From Hyphococcus formosus (GTDB lineage: Bacteria > Pseudomonadota > Alphaproteobacteria > Caulobacterales > Parvularculaceae), in contig NZ_CP157210.1 of assembly GCF_046736345.1 (NCBI RefSeq), forward strand, positions 992,001 to 1,056,000: a stretch of 64,000 nt of DNA. Reading direction: 5' to 3'. Under the pieces are notes generated by a model. That model saw only the letters and a list, made by a program, of their open reading frames with translations. It had not been told where the DNA came from and did no database searches. The position numbers and the translations under genes are program-made. Each line of letters begins with the position of its first letter. Position 1 is the first letter of the stretch. Positions 44,168 to 52,105 of this stretch are shown piece by piece.

Positions 44168-45003
44168 TACTCATTTCCCCTTACGGACAAAACGATCGGG
44201 ATTCTTTGCCCGTCACGCTCAATTACGATTGTTGCCTGACTTTCGCGCGAAAGTTCATTCATCATTTCAAGTAGCCCCGCCGGATCGCTTGGTGCCGCTT
44301 CGCCATTTACGGTGCGCAGGAAATCACCATTTTTGAATCCGATACGGGTAAAGACATTTGCATTTCGTCCCGCGTTTAATGCGATGACAGGTTTGCCATT
44401 ATCATCGGTGGTCGATGACATGCGGATCGCGTCGGTCAATTCACGCGGTGTCACCGTTAGCGCCGCCGCAGCGTTTTGGGGCTCGCTGCGTTTTGGTGCC
44501 GGGATTTTTGATTCAAACCGTAATGACTCGCGCACACCATTTTGCTCGATGATGACTTGATCCTCGTAAACCGAAACCAACCGAACGCCGGATGATATGC
44601 TTTCACCAACCGCGTAGCGTTTGTCTTTGCCATACTCGCCACGGATAATTGCAGATCCGTCGGGCCCGTCTGGCCACACACCGGTGAGCTTGAGGTTCAA
44701 TGACGTTTCCGCAACTTCGGGGGCCTGTTCGACCGGCGCGTTTGGCATCGGTGCCGATCCGAACGGATTTTTCGGCTCTGTCGTAGTCTGAATCCGCTGG
44801 CCTTGTGGGCTCGACATTGCTGCGCTGACCATATCGCCGCGCGGGGTCGGCAATGGCGCAAAAACCGATATTGCGAGTTTCGCAAGAACGAGTCCGATGG
44901 CGATCAATAGCGCGACCTCAATCACAAGGCGCAAGGTGCCAGCACCGCCATTCTTGAAGAAAGTGGTTCCTCTTCCCAGTCCGAATTTGTCGAAATCGAC
45001 CAA
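44167..45003 (-). CDS. gspC: Type II secretion protein C
   Basis: A 278-residue bitopic protein that connects the inner platform to the secretin. One helix lies at about 24-43 (LVIEVALLIAIGLVLAKLAI). The homology region (LKLTGVWPDGPDGSAIIRGEYGKDKRYAVGES) and a C-terminal PDZ-like domain (RIGFKNGDFLRTVNGEAAPSDPAGL) follow. TTG at 45003 is the start, with AGGTGG about 6 bases upstream. It is the first gene of the operon. Confidence 0.93.
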   Translation of the reverse strand: MVDFDKFGLGRGTTFFKNGGAGTLRLVIEVALLIAIGLVLAKLAISVFAPLPTPRGDMVSAAMSSPQGQRIQTTTEPKNPFGSAPMPNAPVEQAPEVAETSLNLKLTGVWPDGPDGSAIIRGEYGKDKRYAVGESISSGVRLVSVYEDQVIIEQNGVRESLRFESKIPAPKRSEPQNAAAALTVTPRELTDAIRMSSTTDDNGKPVIALNAGRNANVFTRIGFKNGDFLRTVNGEAAPSDPAGLLEMMNELSRESQATIVIERDGQRIPIVLSVRGNE

Positions 45004-45622
45004 AGTTAACCACCTGCGCCGTTTTGCGGATTAAGCGCTATCGCATTGCTCCCCCGGATTGATACCGAAAAACCCTTAGCAAAACGATATACAACCACCG
45101 AATTGTAAGGATGAATGCATGCATTTATCGTACCAGAATGTCCAAGAACCTCTTGAAATCCTTGCGAAATTACGCCTACTGCCCGCAAAATTTAACCTTT
45201 CCGACTATCATCGATTTCAATCAAAGCCCTTCACCCTCAATCATTCATGCCTAAGAGGCACAAAGGCGATCGTTCACCGTGAAAAAACGGGTAGAGAATT
45301 GGCTCAATGCGGATGGCCCCGATTAAGCGCGCACGCTTGTTGAAACGGACGCCCCACGCGCCAGCTTGTGCGCCCCGTTAGAAGAGCCGTTTGACAGCAG
45401 CGTGACAGGTTTATCTCAGTTATATGACATTCCCGTTTTTCACCCATTCATTAAGCGCAATTTGTGCATTGCATTTCAGGCGCAAAAAGCGCGCCTTCGT
45501 TAACGGTCTAAGCGCCCATCAAATAAGAACTTTTGACGCCTTTTAAGGTATAATTCTTTAATGCTACTTTACGCTCTAAAGCGCAGAAATTGCGCATCTA
45601 TTCGGCATAGGAAAAACCCTAA
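45004..45622. other. Divergent control region between gspC and the prepilin peptidase
   Basis: 619 bp without a convincing gene; two short frames (74 and 60 residues) show no family features. The gspO side is AT-rich and contains a perfect TATAAT at about 45551 with no good -35. Several short GCGC-rich repeats (GGCGCAAAAAGCGCGCC near 45480-45496) can form a hairpin. This must hold the promoter of the whole secretion operon. Confidence 0.5.
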
Positions 45623-46408
45623 ATGATTCCGCAGTGGGTCCTTTTGACCACAATATTCATCCTTGGCTTATTGGCCGGTAGCTTCCTCAACGTGGTCATC
45701 TATCGCGGCCCGCGCATGTGGGGCCTGATCGATGGACCAGAACGCGGAAATCTGGCCTTCCCGCGATCATCCTGCCCGGAATGTGGCGAGGCGATTAAAC
45801 CGGTTCACCTAATTCCGATCATTGGTTTTCTTCTGCTACGCGGGAAATGCGCGGCTTGCGGCACAAACATTCCAATCCGCTATCCACTCATCGAATTTGC
45901 CGGTGCCCTATGCGCGATCGGTTCCGTCGTTTTGTTTGGCTTTACGGTGACCGCTGGGCTGGCCGCGATATTTCTCCTCTTTCTTGTCACCCTTGCGGCG
46001 ATTGATTTTGAAACCGGCTATCTGCCCGATGCGTTGACCCTGCCCCTCGTGGCGCTCGGTATTATTGCCAACGCGGTGGATCTCTTTGTCCCGTTCCTTG
46101 AAGCGGTTATCGGAGCCGTCGCCGGCTACGCCGTGTTTCGCCTGATCGACATTGTCTTTACGAAGCTGCGCGGCATCGAAGGTTTGGGCCAGGGTGATGC
46201 GAAACTTCTCGCGGCGATTGGTGCATGGCTCGGATGGGCCGCCCTTGCGCCAACGGTATTTGTTGCGGCCATGCTTGGCCTCGTGACCGTTGGGCTCATC
46301 CGCCTCAAAGGCCATGCAGTCACAAGCGATATGGCCATCGCCTTTGGCCCCGCTTTGGCGGCCGCAGCGATCATCATGATGATCGGGCGCGGGCTTATTT
46401 CCCTTTAA
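45623..46408 (+). CDS. gspO: Prepilin peptidase / N-methyltransferase
   Basis: A 261-residue aspartyl protease of the inner membrane that cleaves and N-methylates the pseudopilins GspG-K. The zinc module has C51-x2-C54 and C76-x2-C79. Catalytic Asp residues are D128 (IDFETGYLPD) and D192 (GLGQGDAKLLAAIGAW). The N-terminal LLAGSFLNVVIYR is typical. It is separate from and divergent to the gsp operon. It overlaps the convergent enoyl-CoA hydratase end by 14 bases. Confidence 0.95.
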   Translation: MIPQWVLLTTIFILGLLAGSFLNVVIYRGPRMWGLIDGPERGNLAFPRSSCPECGEAIKPVHLIPIIGFLLLRGKCAACGTNIPIRYPLIEFAGALCAIGSVVLFGFTVTAGLAAIFLLFLVTLAAIDFETGYLPDALTLPLVALGIIANAVDLFVPFLEAVIGAVAGYAVFRLIDIVFTKLRGIEGLGQGDAKLLAAIGAWLGWAALAPTVFVAAMLGLVTVGLIRLKGHAVTSDMAIAFGPALAAAAIIMMIGRGLISL

Positions 46409-47165
46409 AAACGGGCTTTCGTTTTCCGAGTAGCGCCGCCACGCCTTCGCGGCAATCCTCAGTCGCGATCGCGGCCCGCTGGTTCTGCGCCTCAAAAGCC
46501 ATCGCGTTATGAAGCCCGCCCTGCGCTGCAGCTCTGAAGACGCGCTTGGTCAATGACAGCGCCATCGGCGCACGTTGGGTCAGGCTTTTAGCCCATTCGA
46601 CCGCATTAGATAAAACCTCCGTATTCGGCACAACCCGGTTCACAAGCCCCCAATCGAGCGCTCTTTTTGCGTCAAGTTTTTCCGCCTCAATCGCCAGTTG
46701 ATAGGCCCGCGCATATCCTATTTCACGGGTCAGCAAATAGGATAGACCGCCATCAGGCACCAAACCGATATTTGCGAATGCGCTCATGAGATAGGTTTCC
46801 TCGCCCATGACGCGCAAATCACATGTCAGCGCCGTCGTCATCCCAATCCCTGCGGCCGGTCCGTTGATCGCCGCAATGACCGGTTTCGGCATCGTCGCAA
46901 TCGTTGAAAGAAACGCCGCATATTCCGTATTAAGAACATCTTCGACATTGAATTTGTCATTCACTGCCGTGACATCCGCACCCGCACAAAAAGCGCGCCC
47001 TTCGCCGGTCATAACGACCGCGCGGATGGCATCATCCCCGGATGCTTCCCGCACGGCGTCTGCCAAATCCTTGCGCATTTCTCCATTGAATGCGTTCAAC
47101 CGGTCTGGCCGGTTCAGGGTGATTACGGCGACACCATCATGCGGGGTTTCATAGGTTACGGTCAT
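46395..47165 (-). CDS. Enoyl-CoA hydratase/isomerase family protein
   Basis: A crotonase-fold protein of about 257 residues. The oxyanion-hole segments are GRAFCAGADV and NGPAAGIGMTTAL. The catalytic Glu positions of mitochondrial hydratase fall near GMTTALTCDLRVM and GLVPDGGLSYLL; the second has D instead of E, so the precise reaction (hydration, isomerisation or other) is unsure. ATG 47165 gives the family length; ATG 47213 would add 16 residues. Divergent to the aldehyde dehydrogenase. Confidence 0.88.
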   Translation of the reverse strand: MTVTYETPHDGVAVITLNRPDRLNAFNGEMRKDLADAVREASGDDAIRAVVMTGEGRAFCAGADVTAVNDKFNVEDVLNTEYAAFLSTIATMPKPVIAAINGPAAGIGMTTALTCDLRVMGEETYLMSAFANIGLVPDGGLSYLLTREIGYARAYQLAIEAEKLDAKRALDWGLVNRVVPNTEVLSNAVEWAKSLTQRAPMALSLTKRVFRAAAQGGLHNAMAFEAQNQRAAIATEDCREGVAALLGKRKPVFKGK

Positions 47166-47288
47166 AATAATTCTCGCTGGAACCAAAGGATCTCGATTTA
47201 AGTTCTCCATCATCGCAGTGTTTTATCGGATTGCAAAACCTTGGTGCAGTGATATTCCTTTAAGGGGTTGAAAAACGGAGGCATTTTC

Positions 47289-48734
47289 ATGGACAGTCGT
47301 TTCTTTCGGCAAGAGTGCTTTATTGGCGGTGAATGGCTGGCAGACAGCGCTGACGCGGTGATCGAGGTCACGAACCCCGCAACCGGCGAGAAAATGGGCA
47401 CCGTTCCTGATCTTGGCCGCGAAGAGACGCGAAAAGCCATTGCCGCCGCCAGTGAAGCCTTCCCCGAATGGCGCGCAAAACCGGCCGCCGAACGGGCGAA
47501 ATACTGCCACGACATCCATGATGCTTTGATGGACCATCAAGATGAACTGGGTGAACTTCTGACCCGCGAGATGGGAAAACCGCTTAACGAAGCGAAGGGC
47601 GAAATCGCCTATGGGGCCGCGTTCTTTAAATGGTTCGCCGAAGAAGCCATCCGTATTTACGGCGACGTCATCCCCTCGCCCTGGCCCAATAAACGCATCG
47701 TCGTCACGAAAGAACCTGTCGGTGTGGTGGCGTCGATTACGCCGTGGAATTTCCCGACGGCCATGATCGCGCGCAAAGCCGCCGCCGCGCTCGCCGCCGG
47801 TTGCCCGATTGTCTGTAAGCCCGCCAGTCAAACACCCTATTCCGCCTTGGCCTATGGGGTGATCGCCGAAGATGTCGGCCTGCCAAAAGGCGTATTGAAT
47901 GTCATCACCGGATCGCCCGCACCGATTGCTGACGAGTTTTGTGAAAACCCGGACGTCAAGAAAATCACCTTCACCGGTTCGACCGCCATCGGTAAACAGC
48001 TCGCCGCCAATGCCATGAAACAAATGAAACGGGTTTCCATGGAACTCGGGGGCAATGCGCCGCTTATTATTTTCGATGACGCCGATATTGATCGCGCGGT
48101 CGAAGGCGCGATTGCATGTAAATTCCGCAATGCCGGACAAACTTGTGTTTGCGCAAATCGTATTCTCGTTCAATCGGGAATTTACGATCGGTTTGCGGAG
48201 AAATTTGCGGCGGCGATCAACGATCTTAAAATCGGTAACGGCCTTGAGGACGGTGTCGACCAAGGGCCGTTGATTGACGACAAGGCCGTGAAAAAAGTCG
48301 AAGAGCATATCGACGATGCGACCGGCAAAGGCGCGAATATCGTCACCGGCGGTAACCGCCATCAATTGGGCGGCACCTATTTCGAACCGACCTTGCTGCG
48401 CGATGTCACCAGCGAAATGCTGATCGCAAATGACGAGACCTTCGGCCCGGTTGCGCCGCTGTTTAAATTCGAGACCGAAGAAGAAGCGATCAAACTGGCC
48501 AATGATACCGAATATGGTCTCGCGTCGTATTTTTACACCAAAGACCTTGGCCGCGCCTGGCGCGTTATGGAAGCGCTGGAATATGGCATGGTCGCCATCA
48601 ATGAAGGTATTCTGTCGACGCCCGTCGCACCCTTTGGCGGCGTCAAGGAATCCGGTGTTGGCCGCGAAGGCTCGAAATACGGGCTCGAAGACTACCTCAA
48701 TATTAAATATGGTTTGTTTGGCGGGCTGGAATAA
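47289..48734 (+). CDS. gabD: NAD(P)-dependent succinate-semialdehyde dehydrogenase
   Basis: A 481-residue aldehyde dehydrogenase of the GabD branch, oxidising succinate semialdehyde to succinate in GABA breakdown. Cofactor and active-site blocks are TPWNFPTAMIARKAAAALAA, FTGSTAIGKQL, the catalytic Glu in MELGGNAPLIIFDDADID and the catalytic Cys in NAGQTCVCANR. The C-terminal APFGGVKESGVGREGSKYG supports GabD. The start is set by GGAGG, 7 bases before ATG 47289. No gabT is adjacent. Confidence 0.93.
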   Translation: MDSRFFRQECFIGGEWLADSADAVIEVTNPATGEKMGTVPDLGREETRKAIAAASEAFPEWRAKPAAERAKYCHDIHDALMDHQDELGELLTREMGKPLNEAKGEIAYGAAFFKWFAEEAIRIYGDVIPSPWPNKRIVVTKEPVGVVASITPWNFPTAMIARKAAAALAAGCPIVCKPASQTPYSALAYGVIAEDVGLPKGVLNVITGSPAPIADEFCENPDVKKITFTGSTAIGKQLAANAMKQMKRVSMELGGNAPLIIFDDADIDRAVEGAIACKFRNAGQTCVCANRILVQSGIYDRFAEKFAAAINDLKIGNGLEDGVDQGPLIDDKAVKKVEEHIDDATGKGANIVTGGNRHQLGGTYFEPTLLRDVTSEMLIANDETFGPVAPLFKFETEEEAIKLANDTEYGLASYFYTKDLGRAWRVMEALEYGMVAINEGILSTPVAPFGGVKESGVGREGSKYGLEDYLNIKYGLFGGLE

Positions 48735-48893
48735 GCCCGCACGCCGCGCATATTGATATAATCCGTCCACTGCATTTCCCTTTCTTCATTGGGAGCGCCA
48801 GCATAGGACGGATATCGCAGGGGGTGGATATCTATCCACCAAATGCGGGATTGAGCACGATTTTCGCGCCTGTGGCGTTAAAATAACAACGCC
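48721..48893. repeat. Cluster of four inverted repeats between convergent genes
   Basis: GCGGGCT/AGCCCGC (48721-48740) spans the gabD stop. ATCCGTCC (48761-48768) pairs with GGACGGAT (48806-48813). GGTGGATA-TC-TATCCACC lies at 48823-48840. GGCGTT/AACGCC (48874-48893) reaches the glycosyltransferase stop. None has a clear T-tract, so they are not standard terminators. Confidence 0.6.
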
Positions 48894-50110
48894 TACACTT
48901 TATTCGGGTTTGGATTTTTCGGTATTTCTGAAAAATATTCCGCGAGTTTCGCCGCTTCTTTATCGACGTCATGGGCCGTTTCAATTCGGCGACGTCCCTC
49001 TTCGCCGAAAGCGGTTAATTGTTCCGGTGAAGCTTCTAGTGCGGCGCGCATGACGTTGAGCAAGCTCTGTTCGTCCCCCGCCGGAACAATCCAGCCGCAA
49101 TCCTCGTCAATGAGTTCTGGAATACCGGCAATATAAGTCGAGATAACCGGCCGTCCCAATGCCAGCGCTTCCATGATGACAACCGGCAAGCCTTCGGCAA
49201 AAGTCGGTAGCAAAAAGACACGGGCATTACTGACGGCCTTGCGTACCTTTGCGTTTTCCATCCAGCCGGTGATTTCGATATTGTCACCAACGGAAAGCCG
49301 CGCAATCTCCGATTCAATTTCCTTGCGCGATGGACCATCGCCAATCAGGACCACTTTCACATCGGGATGTTCCGCGCGCAATTTTGCGACGACAGCGGGC
49401 AATTGCGCCTGACCTTTTTGCGGGCATAAACGCCCGACACACACAAACGTTTTATTATTTGGGACGGGCGTTGCCGTGAAATCTTCGAGATTAAGACCGC
49501 AATGAACAATCTTGATTTTGTCACTCGCGCTAATATCCGAAAACCGAATTAGCTGAGAGCGGCAGAAATTGGTAATCGCCGCAATAAAAGACGCATGCTG
49601 AATTTTTGCCGGAAAATCGAGAAGCGGTGCATCGGTCAATTCATCTGGCCCGTGCACCGTTGCGCTATAGCTTGGCCCGCCCATAATCCGCGCGAGCATC
49701 GCAACCGCGGTTGAGTTGGTCAGAAAATGAACGTGGACATGACCGATCTTTTCTTTTTCCGCCACCTGCCGAAAATAGATCGCCTCTAACAGATAGGCCA
49801 CATGGCGGACCAAACCGCCGCGCGCCGACCGCAGCAATGAAAACCACGGCCCAATCGCTTTTGCCAATCCGCCGGGATTGGAAACAATCTCCCGCGCCAG
49901 CGCCTTTATGAGGCCAAGCTTATTGCCGGAAAGAATGTAATGGGTACGGTCGATCTCGGCGATATCAAGCGGATCGACCAATTGGTCGTCCCAACGGCGC
50001 AACGCAAATCGTTGCACCGTCACGCCTTGGCGTTCCAATGCCTCAATCTCACGCCGGATAAACGTTGTTGAGGTCAACGGATAAGTGTTCATCAAATAGG
50101 CGACGTTCAC
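48893..50110 (-). CDS. Glycosyltransferase family 4 (WcaL-like)
   Basis: A GT-B glycosyltransferase of 405 residues. The start MNVAYLMNTYPLTSTTFIRRE resembles colanic-acid and exopolysaccharide WcaL-type enzymes. The C-domain shows VCVGRLCPQKGQ, VVLIGDGPSRKEIE and the E-x7-E donor site EGLPVVIMEALALGRPVIST, with GIPELI. GTG 50110 is preferred, with AGGAAG 7 bases upstream; GTG 50134 is longer. It likely adds a sugar to a lipid-linked polysaccharide at the inner membrane. No polysaccharide cluster is adjacent. Confidence 0.88.
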   Translation of the reverse strand: MNVAYLMNTYPLTSTTFIRREIEALERQGVTVQRFALRRWDDQLVDPLDIAEIDRTHYILSGNKLGLIKALAREIVSNPGGLAKAIGPWFSLLRSARGGLVRHVAYLLEAIYFRQVAEKEKIGHVHVHFLTNSTAVAMLARIMGGPSYSATVHGPDELTDAPLLDFPAKIQHASFIAAITNFCRSQLIRFSDISASDKIKIVHCGLNLEDFTATPVPNNKTFVCVGRLCPQKGQAQLPAVVAKLRAEHPDVKVVLIGDGPSRKEIESEIARLSVGDNIEITGWMENAKVRKAVSNARVFLLPTFAEGLPVVIMEALALGRPVISTYIAGIPELIDEDCGWIVPAGDEQSLLNVMRAALEASPEQLTAFGEEGRRRIETAHDVDKEAAKLAEYFSEIPKNPNPNKV

Positions 50111-50187
50111 AAATAGACTTCCTGTTTGCGTCACTGATTAATGCCGCTTATCCGTTTATAATCTATGACCAAATTTGGCCAGAGAGC

Positions 50188-50634
50188 CTAAGCCGCGGTG
50201 TGGAATTTGACGATTTTGGTTGGCGTTGCTGGCGGCTCGCCAACATTGACCGCATCAACATTGTCCATGCCTTCAACGACCTTGCCCCAAGCGGTGTACT
50301 GACCATCAAGGAATGATGCGTCATCGAAACAGATAAAGAACTGGCTGTCCGCACTGTTTGGATCTTGGGCCCGCGCCATAGAGCACACACCGCGCTGGTG
50401 ACTGACATCATTAAACTCGGCTTTGATCTTGTTGCCTGAACCGCCGGTGCCGTTTCCAATTGGGCAGCCCATCTGGGCCATAAAGCCGGAAATCACCCGG
50501 TGCAGGGTCAATCCGTCATAGAAACCTTCGTCGGCAAGTTCTTTGATACGGGCAACGTGATTTGGCGCTTTGTCAGGAAATGTTTCGATAACAACATCTC
50601 CGGTTTCCAGCGTCAGAATAAGTTTGTCCGTCAT
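50188..50634 (-). CDS. ppiB: Cyclophilin-type peptidyl-prolyl isomerase (cytoplasmic)
   Basis: A 148-residue single-domain cyclophilin without signal peptide. Active-site blocks are FYDGLTLHRVISGFMAQMGCPIGNGTGG, SMARAQDPNSADSQFFICFDDASFLDGQYTAWG. It isomerises prolyl bonds. Overlaps the exported cyclophilin by 4 bases; gyrA-coaD-ppi-ppi is a common alphaproteobacterial order. Confidence 0.94.
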   Translation of the reverse strand: MTDKLILTLETGDVVIETFPDKAPNHVARIKELADEGFYDGLTLHRVISGFMAQMGCPIGNGTGGSGNKIKAEFNDVSHQRGVCSMARAQDPNSADSQFFICFDDASFLDGQYTAWGKVVEGMDNVDAVNVGEPPATPTKIVKFHTAA

Positions 50635-51527
50635 AATTCAATCTTTCCGTCTTTTTTAATCGGTACGCGTATTTCGCAAATATCTTTGACAAGACCATCA
50701 TCGCTAAGCTGGCCACGGGTCTTTAGATATTCGATAAATACAGGTTCGCTCGTTTTGAGCACTTGAATATTTTCGCGCTCGGATTCGGGGATGTCCGCTT
50801 CAATCCGCGCACGAATAATGGGTGTTGGTCGTGAAGGCGGCTCGCCGCGAGCAATGCGCCGCGATGCCTCAAAACCATCGACAATCCAGCCCCATCCCGT
50901 ATAGCGCTTATCGAGATTAAGCCGGGAATCGCCGATCATCAGGAAGAATTGACTGTTGGCGCTGTTCGGGTCGGTGGCCCGCGCCATAGACATCACGCCG
51001 GGGCAATGAACCGGCCAAAGGTCAACGCGGCTGCCTTTGATGAAGGTTCTTAACGCCTCCGGCTGTGCGGCAACGGGCATCCCGTCCACATAACCAATAC
51101 GCGGCGCGATGCGGTCACGACCGATCACCGTCAGCCCTTCAACTTCGGCAGCATCGCGGGTGAACTCTGCCTTAAGGTTCGGCTTGTCCGAAGACCCCGT
51201 CCCGGTGCCCGTGGGGTCACCGCCCTGGGCCATAAAGCCTTCGATCACCCGATGGAAAACTACACCGTCATAGAATTTTTCGCGGGTCAGTTCCTTGATG
51301 CGCTGAACATGGTTCGGCGCAAAATCAGCCCGCAATTCGATGATGACCGTACCGGCAGGCAGGTCGAGATATAGCGTATTTTCAGGATCGAGCGAACGCC
51401 ACGCATTGGCGGGCGCATTTTCGATCAACTCACGCGATGTTGGCTGTCTGACTTCGTCATCATCGGCAAGCGCAGATGTGGACAGCGCCAATGCCGCGAA
51501 TAACCCGAATACTGGCCTTAAACGCAT
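50631..51527 (-). CDS. Exported cyclophilin-type peptidyl-prolyl isomerase
   Basis: A 298-residue cyclophilin with a signal peptide (ending STSALA, about residue 21), so it acts in the periplasm. Core blocks are FYDGVVFHRVIEGFMAQGGDPTGTGTG and SMARATDPNSANSQFFLMIGD. An insert (about 130-175, AEVEGLTVIGRDRIAPRIGY) and a C-terminal extension make it longer than single-domain forms. It could assist outer-membrane protein folding. Confidence 0.93.
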   Translation of the reverse strand: MRLRPVFGLFAALALSTSALADDDEVRQPTSRELIENAPANAWRSLDPENTLYLDLPAGTVIIELRADFAPNHVQRIKELTREKFYDGVVFHRVIEGFMAQGGDPTGTGTGSSDKPNLKAEFTRDAAEVEGLTVIGRDRIAPRIGYVDGMPVAAQPEALRTFIKGSRVDLWPVHCPGVMSMARATDPNSANSQFFLMIGDSRLNLDKRYTGWGWIVDGFEASRRIARGEPPSRPTPIIRARIEADIPESERENIQVLKTSEPVFIEYLKTRGQLSDDGLVKDICEIRVPIKKDGKIEL

Positions 51528-51601
51528 AAAGAAACTCCTTTGGCCCCTAGCCCCAAAACGTCAGCCGCCCTTCATATAGGGTACTCACCGGAAAAATGAA
51601 A

Positions 51602-52105
51602 TTATGACTTGGCAAACTTGGCTTTCAGCCTTTTTTCGACGCCGCTAGGCACAAAAGATGAAATATCGCCATCGAGGCGGCAAATTTCCTTCACAAGCCG
51701 TGATGCAATTGATTGATAACGGGCATCCGCCATCAGGAAAACAGTCTCGATATCGTCATTCAAGACCTGATTCATGCCGACCATTTGAAACTCATATTCA
51801 AAGTCAGACACGGCCCGCAGGCCCCGGATGATGATATTTGCGTTCAGCTCCTCGGCGAATTTCATCAGCAAGGTTTCGAACGGCACAACGCGGATCGTCG
51901 CCGAGTTGGTCTTCGCAATCTCTGCGATTTCCTCCTCGACCATGGCGACCCGCTCTTCGAGCGAAAATAAAGGCGATTTGTCTCGATTAATCGCAACGCC
52001 AATGACCAATTCATCGACCAGTTTCACCGCCCGCTGCATCAGATCCACATGGCCTAGGGTCACTGGATCAAACGTACCGGGATAAAGGCCGACTAATTTC
52101 GTCAT
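51602..52105 (-). CDS. coaD: Phosphopantetheine adenylyltransferase
   Basis: CoaD makes dephospho-CoA from phosphopantetheine and ATP. At 167 residues it has the nucleotidyltransferase GTFDPVTLGHVDL (T/HxGH), IIRGLRAVSDFEYEFQM and the C-terminal ISSRLVKEI-like IASRLVKEICRLDGDISSFVP. Its start overlaps the gyrA stop by 4 bases. Confidence 0.97.
   Translation of the reverse strand: MTKLVGLYPGTFDPVTLGHVDLMQRAVKLVDELVIGVAINRDKSPLFSLEERVAMVEEEIAEIAKTNSATIRVVPFETLLMKFAEELNANIIIRGLRAVSDFEYEFQMVGMNQVLNDDIETVFLMADARYQSIASRLVKEICRLDGDISSFVPSGVEKRLKAKFAKS

Noticed and set aside
45119..45343. A 74-residue frame between gspC and gspO
   Set aside because: No ribosome site and no protein-like features; it lies in the divergent control region.
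47223..48770. A 515-residue open frame on the minus strand covering gabD
   Set aside because: It is the exact antisense of a complete aldehyde dehydrogenase with all active-site motifs. Its translation is Phe/Arg/Gly/Asp-rich with no family features.
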